Assembly (NCBI GenBank): GCA_913020445.1
Contig: CAJWAR010000007.1
Coordinates: 41,058-105,057, forward strand
DNA from: an uncultured Rhodospirillaceae bacterium
Lineage (GTDB): Bacteria > Pseudomonadota > Alphaproteobacteria > Rhodospirillales > UBA2165
Length of the DNA stretch: 64,000 nucleotides
Direction: 5' to 3'
A program made the translations under genes and the position numbers. Position 1 is the first letter of the stretch. Each line of letters begins with the position of its first letter. Under the pieces are notes generated by a model that was not told the origin of the DNA, did no database searches, and was given only the letters and a program-made list of their open reading frames with translations. Shown here piece after piece: positions 27,091 to 35,202 of the stretch.

Positions 27091-28494
27091 TTGTCCAAAG
27101 TTGTTACCCGTTTCGCACCATCCCCTACTGGATTTCTTCATATCGGTGGTGCGCGTACCGCCTTGTTTAATTGGCTCTACGCCAAGCATCATGGTGGAGA
27201 GTTCCTACTGCGTATCGAGGACACTGACCGGAAACGCTCGACGGATGAAGCTGTCGCCGCCATTTACAGCAGCATGAAGTGGCTTGGCCTTGACTGGGAC
27301 GGTGACGCCTATTCGCAATTTGAACGCCGTGATCGGCATTCAGAGGTTGCTCGCCAATTGCTTGAAAGCGGTAATGCCTATCACTGCTACTGCTCACCGG
27401 AAGAATTAACTGAAATGCGAGAATCTGCACGGGCGGCAGGCAGTACGCGGCTTTATGACGGTACCTGGCGCAACCGCGATCCATCTGACGCACCGGCCGG
27501 CATTGATCCGGTAATCCGGTTAAAAGCACCCGAAGATGGCGAAACCAGTATTTCAGATGCCATCCAAAGCGACGTCACGGTTGATAACAATCAAATGGAT
27601 GACATGATCCTGTTGCGGGCCGACGGCACACCAACCTATATGCTGGCTGTTGTCGTTGATGATCATGATATGGGGATCACCCACGTTATCCGTGGCGACG
27701 ACCATTTGACCAATACATTTCGCCAAATTCAGATCTATAACGCCCTCGGTTGGGAACTGCCAATATTTGCCCATATGCCCCTTCTGCACGGCAGCGACGG
27801 CGCTAAACTTTCAAAGCGCCACGGCGCCCTCGGGGTCGAAGCATATCGCGACATGGGCTTCTTACCGGAGGCGTTGAATAATTATTTATTGCGGCTTGGC
27901 TGGTCCCATGGCGATGATGAAATCATCAGCCAGGAACAGGCCATTGAGTGGTTCGAACTGGACGCCATCGGCAAAGGCGCCTCTCAATTTGACCTGGATA
28001 AGCTTTCGAGTTTGAACAGCCATTATATCAATCAAGCGGACACCGGCCGACTGGTTGAGTTGATCCTGCCGGAAGTGGCAAAATTGCTCGATGGTAATAT
28101 TGCAGAGGAAGCGGAAACGCGCCTGACACGGGGCATGGATAGCCTAAAGGATCGCGCTAAAAATATCATAGAACTTGCTGAAAACGCGGCTTTTTATGCG
28201 GCAAATAGACCGATTGAAATTTCACCGAAAGCAGCTAAGAATTTAGCTCAAGATGGCCTCGAAATGCTGGCCAAGGCGCGTGCAGAATTGGCTAAAATTG
28301 ACGCCTGGGACCATGACACGATCAACCAAATTGCCCGTCATGTGGCTGAAAATGAGGATGTCGGTTTGGGCAAAATTGCCCAGCCTTTGCGCTCTGCTCT
28401 AAGCGGTTCACATGCTTCTCCCGGTATTTTTGAGGTGATGGAAATACTGGGCAAAGACGAGACTTTGGCGCGTCTTGATGATGCTTTATTATAA
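27091..28494 (+). CDS. gltX: Glutamate--tRNA ligase
   Basis: Class I aminoacyl-tRNA synthetase that charges tRNA with glutamate. The 467-residue protein has the HIGH-type motif FLHIGGARTA (HIGG at 17-20) and the KMSKS-type motif GAKLSKRHG (KLSKR at 239-243), with HVIRGDDHLTNT between. The start is TTG (27091); the next Met is far inside the catalytic domain, so TTG is needed. Alphaproteobacteria often carry two GltX copies, and which specificity this one has cannot be decided from the sequence by eye. The 149-bp gap before it shows no gene. Confidence 0.97.
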   Translation: MSKVVTRFAPSPTGFLHIGGARTALFNWLYAKHHGGEFLLRIEDTDRKRSTDEAVAAIYSSMKWLGLDWDGDAYSQFERRDRHSEVARQLLESGNAYHCYCSPEELTEMRESARAAGSTRLYDGTWRNRDPSDAPAGIDPVIRLKAPEDGETSISDAIQSDVTVDNNQMDDMILLRADGTPTYMLAVVVDDHDMGITHVIRGDDHLTNTFRQIQIYNALGWELPIFAHMPLLHGSDGAKLSKRHGALGVEAYRDMGFLPEALNNYLLRLGWSHGDDEIISQEQAIEWFELDAIGKGASQFDLDKLSSLNSHYINQADTGRLVELILPEVAKLLDGNIAEEAETRLTRGMDSLKDRAKNIIELAENAAFYAANRPIEISPKAAKNLAQDGLEMLAKARAELAKIDAWDHDTINQIARHVAENEDVGLGKIAQPLRSALSGSHASPGIFEVMEILGKDETLARLDDALL

Positions 28495-28513
28495 CGGCTT
28501 TAAAGTGGCGAGC

Positions 28514-28541
28514 TTGACATTCCGGCAAAAAAATTCATATT
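28514..28541 (+). promoter_or_regulatory. gltA promoter
   Basis: A consensus -35 TTGACA (28514-28519) is followed after 16 bp by CATATT (28536-28541, four of six matches), 51 bp before the gltA ATG. The spacer contains TTCCGGCAAAAAAA, which also occurs upstream of the lexA promoter. Confidence 0.6.
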
Positions 28542-28591
28542 TCCGCCCGCAATCGGCACATACAAATTATCTTCCTTGGGGGTAAAAGACC

Positions 28592-29896
28592 ATGAACGAC
28601 AAGAATACAAACTCCTTTACATTAACCGATAATTCTTCTGGTAATTCTTGGGAATTGCCCGTTTTAGAAGGATCTGTTGGACCCAAGGTCATCGATGTAC
28701 GGCGGCTCTATGCTGATACCGATTGCTTCACTTACGACCCCGGCTTTACCTCTACAGGCAGCTGTGAATCCAAAATTACCTATATTGATGGTGATGAAGG
28801 TATTTTGCTGTATCGAGGTTATCCGATCGATCAATTAGCTGAAAAATCGGACTATCTCGAAACCTGTTATTTGCTGCTCTATGGTGAACTGCCAAACGAA
28901 GAAGAAAAATCAAAATTCGTCTATGATATTACTCACCATACGATGCTGCATGAGCAGTTTAACTCCTTTTTCCATGGTTTCCGGCGCGATGCCCACCCGA
29001 TGGCCGTTATGTGCGGCGTTGTCGGTGCCCTCTCTGCTTTTTATCATGACAGTTTAGATATTAATGATCCGTACCACCGCATGGTGTCTTCCTACCGCCT
29101 TATCGCCAAAGTTCCGACGATCGCCGCTCAAGCCTTTAAATATTCGGTTGGACAACCTTTTATTCAGCCCCGTAATGATCTCGGATTTGCTGAAAACTTC
29201 CTCCATATGATGTTTGCCACGCCAGCCGAAAATTATGAGGTAAGCCCGGTCATCGGCAAGGCGATGGATCGAATTCTTATTCTCCATGCTGATCATGAGC
29301 AGAACGCTTCAACGTCGACGGTTCGCCTGGCGGGATCGAGCGGCGCCAATCCGTTTGCCTGTATCGCGGCCGGCATCGCGTCCCTTTGGGGGCCAGCCCA
29401 TGGCGGTGCCAACGAAGCCGTGCTGAACATGCTTAACGAAATTGGTGATGTCAGTAACATCAACGAATATATCAAAAAAGCCAAAGACAAGGATGATGCC
29501 TTCCGCCTGATGGGCTTCGGCCACCGCGTTTACAAAAATTTTGATCCGCGTGCCAAGGTTATGCGGGAATCATGTCACGAAGTGCTAGCTGAACTGGGCA
29601 TTACCGATGAGCCAATGCTTGATCTCGCGATGGAGCTGGAGCGCATTGCTCTCGAAGATGAATATTTCGTTGAACGTAAGCTCTATCCAAATGTCGATTT
29701 CTATTCTGGTATTATCTTTAAAGCGATTGGTATTCCAATATCGATGTTCACCGTGCTGTTTGCGGTTGCCCGTACAGTCGGCTGGATTTCTCAGTGGAAT
29801 GAAATGATCGAAGATCCAACGCAAAAAATCGGCCGGCCGCGCCAGCTTTATCTCGGCTCAGATTTCCGCGACTATGTGGAGTTGGGTAAGCGCTAA
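28592..29896 (+). CDS. gltA: Citrate synthase (type II)
   Basis: Condenses acetyl-CoA and oxaloacetate, entry step of the TCA cycle. The 434-residue length and N-terminal beta domain fit the hexameric, NADH-regulated type II enzymes of Gram-negative bacteria. Catalytic residues line up with His270 (GPAHGGA), His311 ([15 protein letters not shown]) and Asp369 (NVDFYSG). [15 protein letters not shown] is the conserved oxaloacetate-side motif. The ATG follows GGGGG and has its own TTGACA promoter. It is convergent with gloA, with stops 4 bp apart. Confidence 0.98.
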   Translation: MNDKNTNSFTLTDNSSGNSWELPVLEGSVGPKVIDVRRLYADTDCFTYDPGFTSTGSCESKITYIDGDEGILLYRGYPIDQLAEKSDYLETCYLLLYGELPNEEEKSKFVYDITHHTMLHEQFNSFFHGFRRDAHPMAVMCGVVGALSAFYHDSLDINDPYHRMVSSYRLIAKVPTIAAQAFKYSVGQPFIQPRNDLGFAENFLHMMFATPAENYEVSPVIGKAMDRILILHADHEQNASTSTVRLAGSSGANPFACIAAGIASLWGPAHGGANEAVLNMLNEIGDVSNINEYIKKAKDKDDAFRLMGFGHRVYKNFDPRAKVMRESCHEVLAELGITDEPMLDLAMELERIALEDEYFVERKLYPNVDFYSGIIFKAIGIPISMFTVLFAVARTVGWISQWNEMIEDPTQKIGRPRQLYLGSDFRDYVELGKR

Positions 29897-29900
29897 TAGA

Positions 29901-30308
29901 TTAATCCCGCTGCACCAACTCAATCATGTAGCCATCCGGGTCTTTGATAAAGGCAATCACCCGCGTGCCATGCTTCATCGGACCAGCAGGGCGTGGCACT
30001 TCAACCCCTTCTTTTTCCATTGCCTCACAGACCGCGTAAGCATCCGGCACCGCAATCGCCAGATGTCCGAAACCGTTACCAAGCTCATAAGGCTTTTCCT
30101 GATCCCAATTGTGCGTCAGCTCAACGACTGCATTAGTTTCTTCATCACCATACCCGACAAAGGCCAAGGTAAACCGGCCGCCTTCAAAGTCAGTTCGGCG
30201 TAATTCATTCATGCCCAACAAGCGGGTATAAAAATCAATTGATTTTTCCAAATCCCGCACGCGAATCATTGTATGTAACAGTCTGAAATTACTGGATAAA
30301 TCGTTCAT
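29901..30308 (-). CDS. gloA: Lactoylglutathione lyase (glyoxalase I)
   Basis: Isomerises the methylglyoxal-glutathione hemithioacetal to S-lactoylglutathione. At 135 residues it is the usual bacterial, Ni-type size, made of two beta-alpha-beta-beta-beta units. The four metal ligands fall at His12 (LLHTMIRV), Glu63 (VVELTHNW), His82 (GFGHLAIAV) and Glu130 (YMIELVQ). It lies 8 bp after the lpxI-lpxB fusion gene on the same strand, so it is probably read as the tail of the long lipid A operon. Confidence 0.95.
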   Translation of the reverse strand: MNDLSSNFRLLHTMIRVRDLEKSIDFYTRLLGMNELRRTDFEGGRFTLAFVGYGDEETNAVVELTHNWDQEKPYELGNGFGHLAIAVPDAYAVCEAMEKEGVEVPRPAGPMKHGTRVIAFIKDPDGYMIELVQRD

Positions 30309-30316
30309 ATTCCCCT

Positions 30317-32335
30317 CTATTCTTTTTTAGATTGGTCCGTTAGTTTTGCATGTTGGGCGATCACGTCAAGCACTACCTCGGCAGCTTTGTCACTTGGCTT
30401 GTGGTCGGCATCCTTCAACCGCGAGACCGCTTCTTCGAATTTGGCGATTTGAATTTCGGCGCTCTCATCGGCCGACAAAAACTTTGCTATATGTGATGCG
30501 ATTAAGTCTCCACGGCAATCTTCCTGGATGAGTTCCGGCACCACCTCATGATCGAGCAGAATATTGATAATATTCGCGTAAGGCGTTTTGACCAGGCGGC
30601 GCGCTATAATCGCAGTCAACGCGTTAAACTTATAAATCGTCACATAGGGCACCCGCGCCATGGCCAATTCAAGTGCAACCGTGCCCGAGGCCGCAATCGC
30701 CGCATCAGAAGCCGCAAAGGCATCTATTTTGGCGTCTTCACCAGTGACGACTATAACTAATTTTGAAATCTCTTCCGGCCAGCTTGCGATTGTCTGCCTT
30801 ATTTCTGTTTCAACAGTTTCAACAGTCGGTAAGACAATCCGCAATTCCGCATGATCGAGACGCCCAATCGCATCATAAATAGCCGGCAAAAGGAACTTAA
30901 CCTCACTATGGCGGCTGCCGGGCAAAACACTCAACACTTTCGCCTCCCGGGCGATACCATGATGGGAGCGAAATGCAACGCCATCACCTTTTGCCGCCCC
31001 GCTTTCTAATATTGAATGGCCGACAAATGTACTCGCCAGACCTTCACGCTCAAAATAAGGCGGTTCAAACGGCAGCAGCGTCATCAAATGATTGAGGATC
31101 GGCGCAATTTTTTTGGCGCGGCCCGGCTTCCAGGCCCACACTGACGGCGCAACATAATGGACAATTGGTATCGATTTCCCATGAATTTTTCTGGCCACCC
31201 GCAGCGAGAAATCCGGTGCATCAATCGTCACCACGACGTCGGGTTTAGTTTTGAGAATATGGCGAGCCGTCTCGCCAATCCGTCGCAGCAGTTTCGGCAG
31301 CCTTGGCAACACTTCTGCTAAGCCCATGACCGTGAGCTCTGACATTGGGAAATGACTGGTAAGCCCTTGCTTTTCCATTTCGGGACCACCGATGCCGGTG
31401 AAGTTAACCTCACCGCCGGTTCGTGATTTTAACGCAGCCATTAGCCGAGCGCCTAAATGATCGCCGGAAGGTTCACCGGCGATAACGTAAATCTCGGTCG
31501 CAGTCGTTATCTTTTCCTCGTCTAAAGGAACAGCTTGGATGAAAATTCCCGCTGCATTGGCAACACTCACAACATCATCAAGATCGATAACAATGCTCTC
31601 CCCAGCCTGGATGATAATACCTTTTAAGCCGGCTTCCCGGGCTTGTTCAACTGTGTCGACGCCAATTGTCGGTAAATCCATGCGCCGGTCCTGGCCGGGC
31701 TTTTTAATTTTTACTAGAATACCACCAAGCCCATTAGGCTTACGATCGCGGCTCCGTCTAATCATTTCAGCCGTACCAGCATTGTCTTCGGTAATTATAA
31801 TCTGGTTGGATTTTACGATAACCGCTTGGCCAATATCCCGCTTCCCTAATTCACGCGCTGCAGCTATGCCGAATTTGATATCCGCCTGATCCCCCTCACC
31901 AATGGCGACGCTCCCGAAAACCCCTTCCGGAGCCAACAGATCATCGAGTATTTCGTCAACACCAATGACTTTAAAGCCTTCGCTTTCAAGTTCCGCTGCG
32001 GCAGCCGACAATAAATCATTGTCCCCGAGGGCCTTCATGCCTAATTTGGCGAAGAACTTTGCCGTTCTTAAATCTGGGTGTAAATCTTTAAGCGACGGCA
32101 TTTTGACATCGCCAATCATCACGATTTCTTTGACGTTCTCTTGCTTGAGAATATTCAAGCCACTGCCGGCCGTACCTATTCTAATCCAACTGTGAGGCGT
32201 GCCTTCTAGATGTTCCGGTAGAGCGTGACCTTCAATGGCGATAACATAATGATCGCGTTCCAACGCACGGCAAATATCGATTATCCGCCGCGGCAGACTT
32301 CCTCCGCCGGCAATGATGCCGAGCTTAGGCTGCAT
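30317..32335 (-). CDS. lpxI-lpxB: LpxI-LpxB fusion: UDP-2,3-diacylglucosamine hydrolase plus lipid-A-disaccharide synthase
   Basis: One uninterrupted 672-residue frame encodes two lipid A enzymes. Residues 1-270 are LpxI (formerly DUF1009), starting KLGIIAGGGSLPRRI and including VKMPSLKDLHPDLRT, ALGDNDLLSAA and PTIGVDTVEQA; LpxI makes lipid X from UDP-2,3-diacylglucosamine. Residues 281-665 are LpxB (GT19), starting IYVIAGEPSGDHLGARL and including GIGGPEM, IDAPDFSLRVAR, YVAPSVWAWKPGRAKKI, LPGSRHSEV and ASGTVALELA; LpxB joins lipid X to a second UDP-2,3-diacylglucosamine. The link is about ten residues and no internal start codon is seen at the LpxB boundary (31495-31522). Its ATG overlaps the lpxA end by 11 bp. 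Both halves look complete. Confidence 0.92.
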   Translation of the reverse strand: MQPKLGIIAGGGSLPRRIIDICRALERDHYVIAIEGHALPEHLEGTPHSWIRIGTAGSGLNILKQENVKEIVMIGDVKMPSLKDLHPDLRTAKFFAKLGMKALGDNDLLSAAAAELESEGFKVIGVDEILDDLLAPEGVFGSVAIGEGDQADIKFGIAAARELGKRDIGQAVIVKSNQIIITEDNAGTAEMIRRSRDRKPNGLGGILVKIKKPGQDRRMDLPTIGVDTVEQAREAGLKGIIIQAGESIVIDLDDVVSVANAAGIFIQAVPLDEEKITTATEIYVIAGEPSGDHLGARLMAALKSRTGGEVNFTGIGGPEMEKQGLTSHFPMSELTVMGLAEVLPRLPKLLRRIGETARHILKTKPDVVVTIDAPDFSLRVARKIHGKSIPIVHYVAPSVWAWKPGRAKKIAPILNHLMTLLPFEPPYFEREGLASTFVGHSILESGAAKGDGVAFRSHHGIAREAKVLSVLPGSRHSEVKFLLPAIYDAIGRLDHAELRIVLPTVETVETEIRQTIASWPEEISKLVIVVTGEDAKIDAFAASDAAIAASGTVALELAMARVPYVTIYKFNALTAIIARRLVKTPYANIINILLDHEVVPELIQEDCRGDLIASHIAKFLSADESAEIQIAKFEEAVSRLKDADHKPSDKAAEVVLDVIAQHAKLTDQSKKE

Positions 32336-33125
32336 CCTCTAAAAGGGGCTGGCAAATGGCGCGGCTGGAGTCTTCATTCATAAAATCAAGGATTTCCATA
32401 ACAGGTTCGATGCTGGGAAAAAGTTCCGCTACATCAGCCAGTCTTTCGGTCTGCGTGCCTTCGGGAGAGAAGATAAGCCGATAGGCGCGACGAAGATCAT
32501 GGATGACATCGCGCGAGAATCCGCGGCGCTTGAGCCCGACCAAATTGAGCCCGGATAAATGCGCCCGATTGCCGACAACCGATCCATAGGGAATGACATC
32601 GTTTTCGACGCCCGACATGCCACCAATCATCGCGTGACGGCCAATTCTAACAAATTGATGGACCGCAGAAAGTCCACCGACAATGGCAAACTCTCCAATT
32701 TCCACATGACCGCCTAAGGTCGCATTGTTGACCATGATAACGTTGTCGCCGATCTGGCAGTCATGGGCGACATGAGACGCCATCATAAAAAGGCAATTGT
32801 CGCCAACTTTGGTTAACAGCCCGCCGCCCGCGGTACCTGGGTTCATGGTTACATGTTCACGGATGACATTGTTGGCGCCGATTTCAAGTTGAGAACGCTC
32901 GCCTTGATATTTGAGATCTTGTGGCTGCGTGCCAATTGAAGCAAAAGGAAAAATACGGGTTCCCTCACCAATTGCCGTTATCCCGGATATAACGACATGA
33001 GATTCGAGTTTAATACCATCCGACAGCGTAACCTCGCTGCCGACACAGCAATACGGGCCGATGACAACATCCTGACCGATTATAGCGCCATCCTCGATAA
33101 TGGCTGTTTCATGAATATTGCTCAT
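32325..33125 (-). CDS. lpxA: UDP-N-acetylglucosamine acyltransferase
   Basis: First enzyme of lipid A synthesis: puts a 3-hydroxyacyl chain from acyl-ACP on UDP-GlcNAc. The 266-residue protein is a left-handed beta-helix of hexapeptide repeats over about 190 residues plus a helical C-terminus. The catalytic base corresponds to His121 in ASHVAHDCQIG, with His118 beside it; GGMSGVENDVIPYGSVVG and RGFSRDVI are typical. Its start overlaps the fabZ stop (ATGA) and its end overlaps the lpxI-lpxB start. Confidence 0.97.
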   Translation of the reverse strand: MSNIHETAIIEDGAIIGQDVVIGPYCCVGSEVTLSDGIKLESHVVISGITAIGEGTRIFPFASIGTQPQDLKYQGERSQLEIGANNVIREHVTMNPGTAGGGLLTKVGDNCLFMMASHVAHDCQIGDNVIMVNNATLGGHVEIGEFAIVGGLSAVHQFVRIGRHAMIGGMSGVENDVIPYGSVVGNRAHLSGLNLVGLKRRGFSRDVIHDLRRAYRLIFSPEGTQTERLADVAELFPSIEPVMEILDFMNEDSSRAICQPLLEDAA

Positions 33126-33589
33126 TGATCCATAATCATCGCGGTAAAAGTTGCTTCGGCAACAACATGATCATCCACTTTCGCGACTCCATCAAATTTC
33201 CAAACAGCTTTACGATGCTGCTTCGTGTTAACATGTACTTTCAGCACATCGCCCGGTTGAACCGGGTGCCGGAATTTGGCGTTTTCAACCGACATAAAAT
33301 AAACCAGCTTACCTTTAGAATCGCCACCCAGGGAATGGACAACCAAAACGGCTGACGTCTGCGCCATGGCCTCAATTATCAGCACACCGGGCATTACTGG
33401 CTTGCTAGGGAAATGGCCTTGAAAATGCGGTTCATTAATCGTCACATTTTTGTGTCCAATTGCACTTTCTTCGGCAACTAGATCACTCACCCGGTCGATC
33501 ATCAAAAACGGATATCGATGGGGGATCATCTCAACAATTTTTTCAATGTCGATAATGGTATCTTCGGTTGGATTCGCCTCGCTATCCAT
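33122..33589 (-). CDS. fabZ: 3-hydroxyacyl-ACP dehydratase FabZ
   Basis: Dehydrates 3-hydroxyacyl-ACP in fatty acid elongation and competes with LpxA/LpxD for the same acyl-ACP, which is why it sits among lpx genes. The 155-residue hot-dog-fold protein has PHRYPFLMIDRV and the active-site His59 (FQGHFPSKPVMPG) and Glu73 (IIEAMAQ). Its ATG shares one base with the lpxD stop (TAATG), a tight translational coupling. Confidence 0.97.
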   Translation of the reverse strand: MDSEANPTEDTIIDIEKIVEMIPHRYPFLMIDRVSDLVAEESAIGHKNVTINEPHFQGHFPSKPVMPGVLIIEAMAQTSAVLVVHSLGGDSKGKLVYFMSVENAKFRHPVQPGDVLKVHVNTKQHRKAVWKFDGVAKVDDHVVAEATFTAMIMDQ

Positions 33590-34617
33590 TACTTACCTCT
33601 TTTTTCCTTAACCAATCTTCTTAGCATAGCCAGTCCTTTCCAGTGATCCCGGGCATTTTGCGCCGGAATGCCGGCAACGGTGACACCAGGAGCTACATCA
33701 ATCGATACACCGCTTTTTGCCGCCACTTTTGCACCATCGCCAATCGTTAAGTGCCCCGCAATCCCTACTTGTCCGCCCAAGGCGACAAAATTTCCAACAA
33801 CCGTGCTGCCGGACAGGCCAGTTTGCGCAACTATAAAGCACCCTTCGCCGATTTGCACATTATGGCCGATTTGCACCAGATTATCTATTTTAGTGCCATC
33901 GCCGACGATCGTATCCGGCCCAGCTCCCCGGTCAATCGTAGTGTTGGCGCCAATCTCAACCTCATTTCCAATCAAAACCCGGCCCAATTGAAGCACTTTT
34001 GTATGGCGCGGCATGCCCGGCGCAAAACCGAAACCATCCTGGCCAATGCGAACACCAGTATGAATAATAGTGTCACTACCGATGATGCAATGGATGAGTG
34101 TGACGTTTGCCGCAATTAGGCAGTTATTGCCAATAATCACCCCCACTCCAATGACAGTATTGGCGCCGATTTGGGTATTATCGCCAATTTCAACTTCAGC
34201 CTCAATTACAACCCCAGCATCTATCGAGACGTTTTTACCCGTCTTAGCTGAAGGATCGACAATTGCGTGGGCATTTATTTTCCCATCCGTAAACGCATTT
34301 TGCGGATAGAACGCCTGGGTTAATTTGGCATAACCGGTATAAGGATTATCGGTGATTAAAAGCGCCGCACTTTCGGGTGCTTGATCAACCAATTCGGGCG
34401 CGACAACAACAGCGCCGGCATTGGTGTTGCGAAAAGCTTCGATATAGCGACGATTGTCGATAAAGCTAACATCATTTTGAGAAGCGGAATCGAGTGGTAA
34501 AATATCCGAGAACATTCGCGTTTCCCGGCTTTTATCTCCAATCTCAGAACCACTAATTTCAGCTAATTGTTCTAAACTAAATGGTCCCGCAACCTTAAAA
34601 AAGCGGGGATCGGCCAT
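33589..34617 (-). CDS. lpxD: UDP-3-O-acylglucosamine N-acyltransferase
   Basis: Third step of lipid A synthesis: N-acylates UDP-3-O-acylglucosamine. The 342-residue protein has an N-terminal uridine-binding domain (about 1-105), then a long hexapeptide-repeat beta-helix (GVVIEAEVEIGDNTQIG and many similar turns) and a short helical C-terminus (RDHWKGLAMLRRLVKE). The motif IDNLVQIGHNVQIGEGC carries the expected catalytic histidine. It sits 3 bp after skp and is coupled to fabZ. Confidence 0.97.
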   Translation of the reverse strand: MADPRFFKVAGPFSLEQLAEISGSEIGDKSRETRMFSDILPLDSASQNDVSFIDNRRYIEAFRNTNAGAVVVAPELVDQAPESAALLITDNPYTGYAKLTQAFYPQNAFTDGKINAHAIVDPSAKTGKNVSIDAGVVIEAEVEIGDNTQIGANTVIGVGVIIGNNCLIAANVTLIHCIIGSDTIIHTGVRIGQDGFGFAPGMPRHTKVLQLGRVLIGNEVEIGANTTIDRGAGPDTIVGDGTKIDNLVQIGHNVQIGEGCFIVAQTGLSGSTVVGNFVALGGQVGIAGHLTIGDGAKVAAKSGVSIDVAPGVTVAGIPAQNARDHWKGLAMLRRLVKEKRGK

Positions 34618-34620
34618 AGA

Positions 34621-35199
34621 TTACTGTCCCGTTTTTATGGGTGCAGAAGGAATCTGATATTTTTTGATATTTTTATTTAACTGCACCAACACAAAATTAG
34701 AAATATCTAAATAATCGGGCCGGACTAAAATAGATTGCGGGGAATAACGCAACACCAAATTATAACCTTGCCTTTTAGTGACCTGGGTTAACGCTTTTTG
34801 AATGGCTTGTTGTAGGGCGCGATTAGCACTCGAGCGAAGCTGGATGAATTCCTGATTCCGCAATTGAACCTTTTTTTGCAATGCTGTTGTTTTTAAGCGA
34901 AATTTACGCGCCTCTTCGGCAAAAGCTTCCGGCGACAAGATAACCCGCTGTTTTTGGAGTTCATCATTGGCCTTCCGTAAAGCTTCCTCCTCTTTTTTAA
35001 TCTCATCACGAAATTTTCGCCGTTTGGCATCTATTTGACGAGCAATATCTTTAGCCATCAAAGACTGTTGCATAACCTGTTGGATATCGAGAATGCCCAT
35101 TTTAATTTCACGCGTTTGCTGAGATTGAGCATTACCATCGCTGATCAAGGCAAATGACAAAATCAAAAAGAAAATTAAAATCTTAAAACTTGCGTTCAT
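34621..35199 (-). CDS. skp: OmpH/Skp-family periplasmic chaperone
   Basis: A 192-residue exported protein with an N-terminal signal peptide (about residues 1-24, ending DGNAQS). MGILDIQQVMQQSLMAKDI is the Skp-type strand and helix start, and a long charged coiled coil (about 60-130) forms the tentacle. Skp holds unfolded outer-membrane proteins on their way to BamA, the gene just upstream in transcription (3-bp gap). Conserved position between bamA and lpxD supports the call. Confidence 0.9.
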   Translation of the reverse strand: MNASFKILIFFLILSFALISDGNAQSQQTREIKMGILDIQQVMQQSLMAKDIARQIDAKRRKFRDEIKKEEEALRKANDELQKQRVILSPEAFAEEARKFRLKTTALQKKVQLRNQEFIQLRSSANRALQQAIQKALTQVTKRQGYNLVLRYSPQSILVRPDYLDISNFVLVQLNKNIKKYQIPSAPIKTGQ

Positions 35200-35202
35200 T
35201 TG

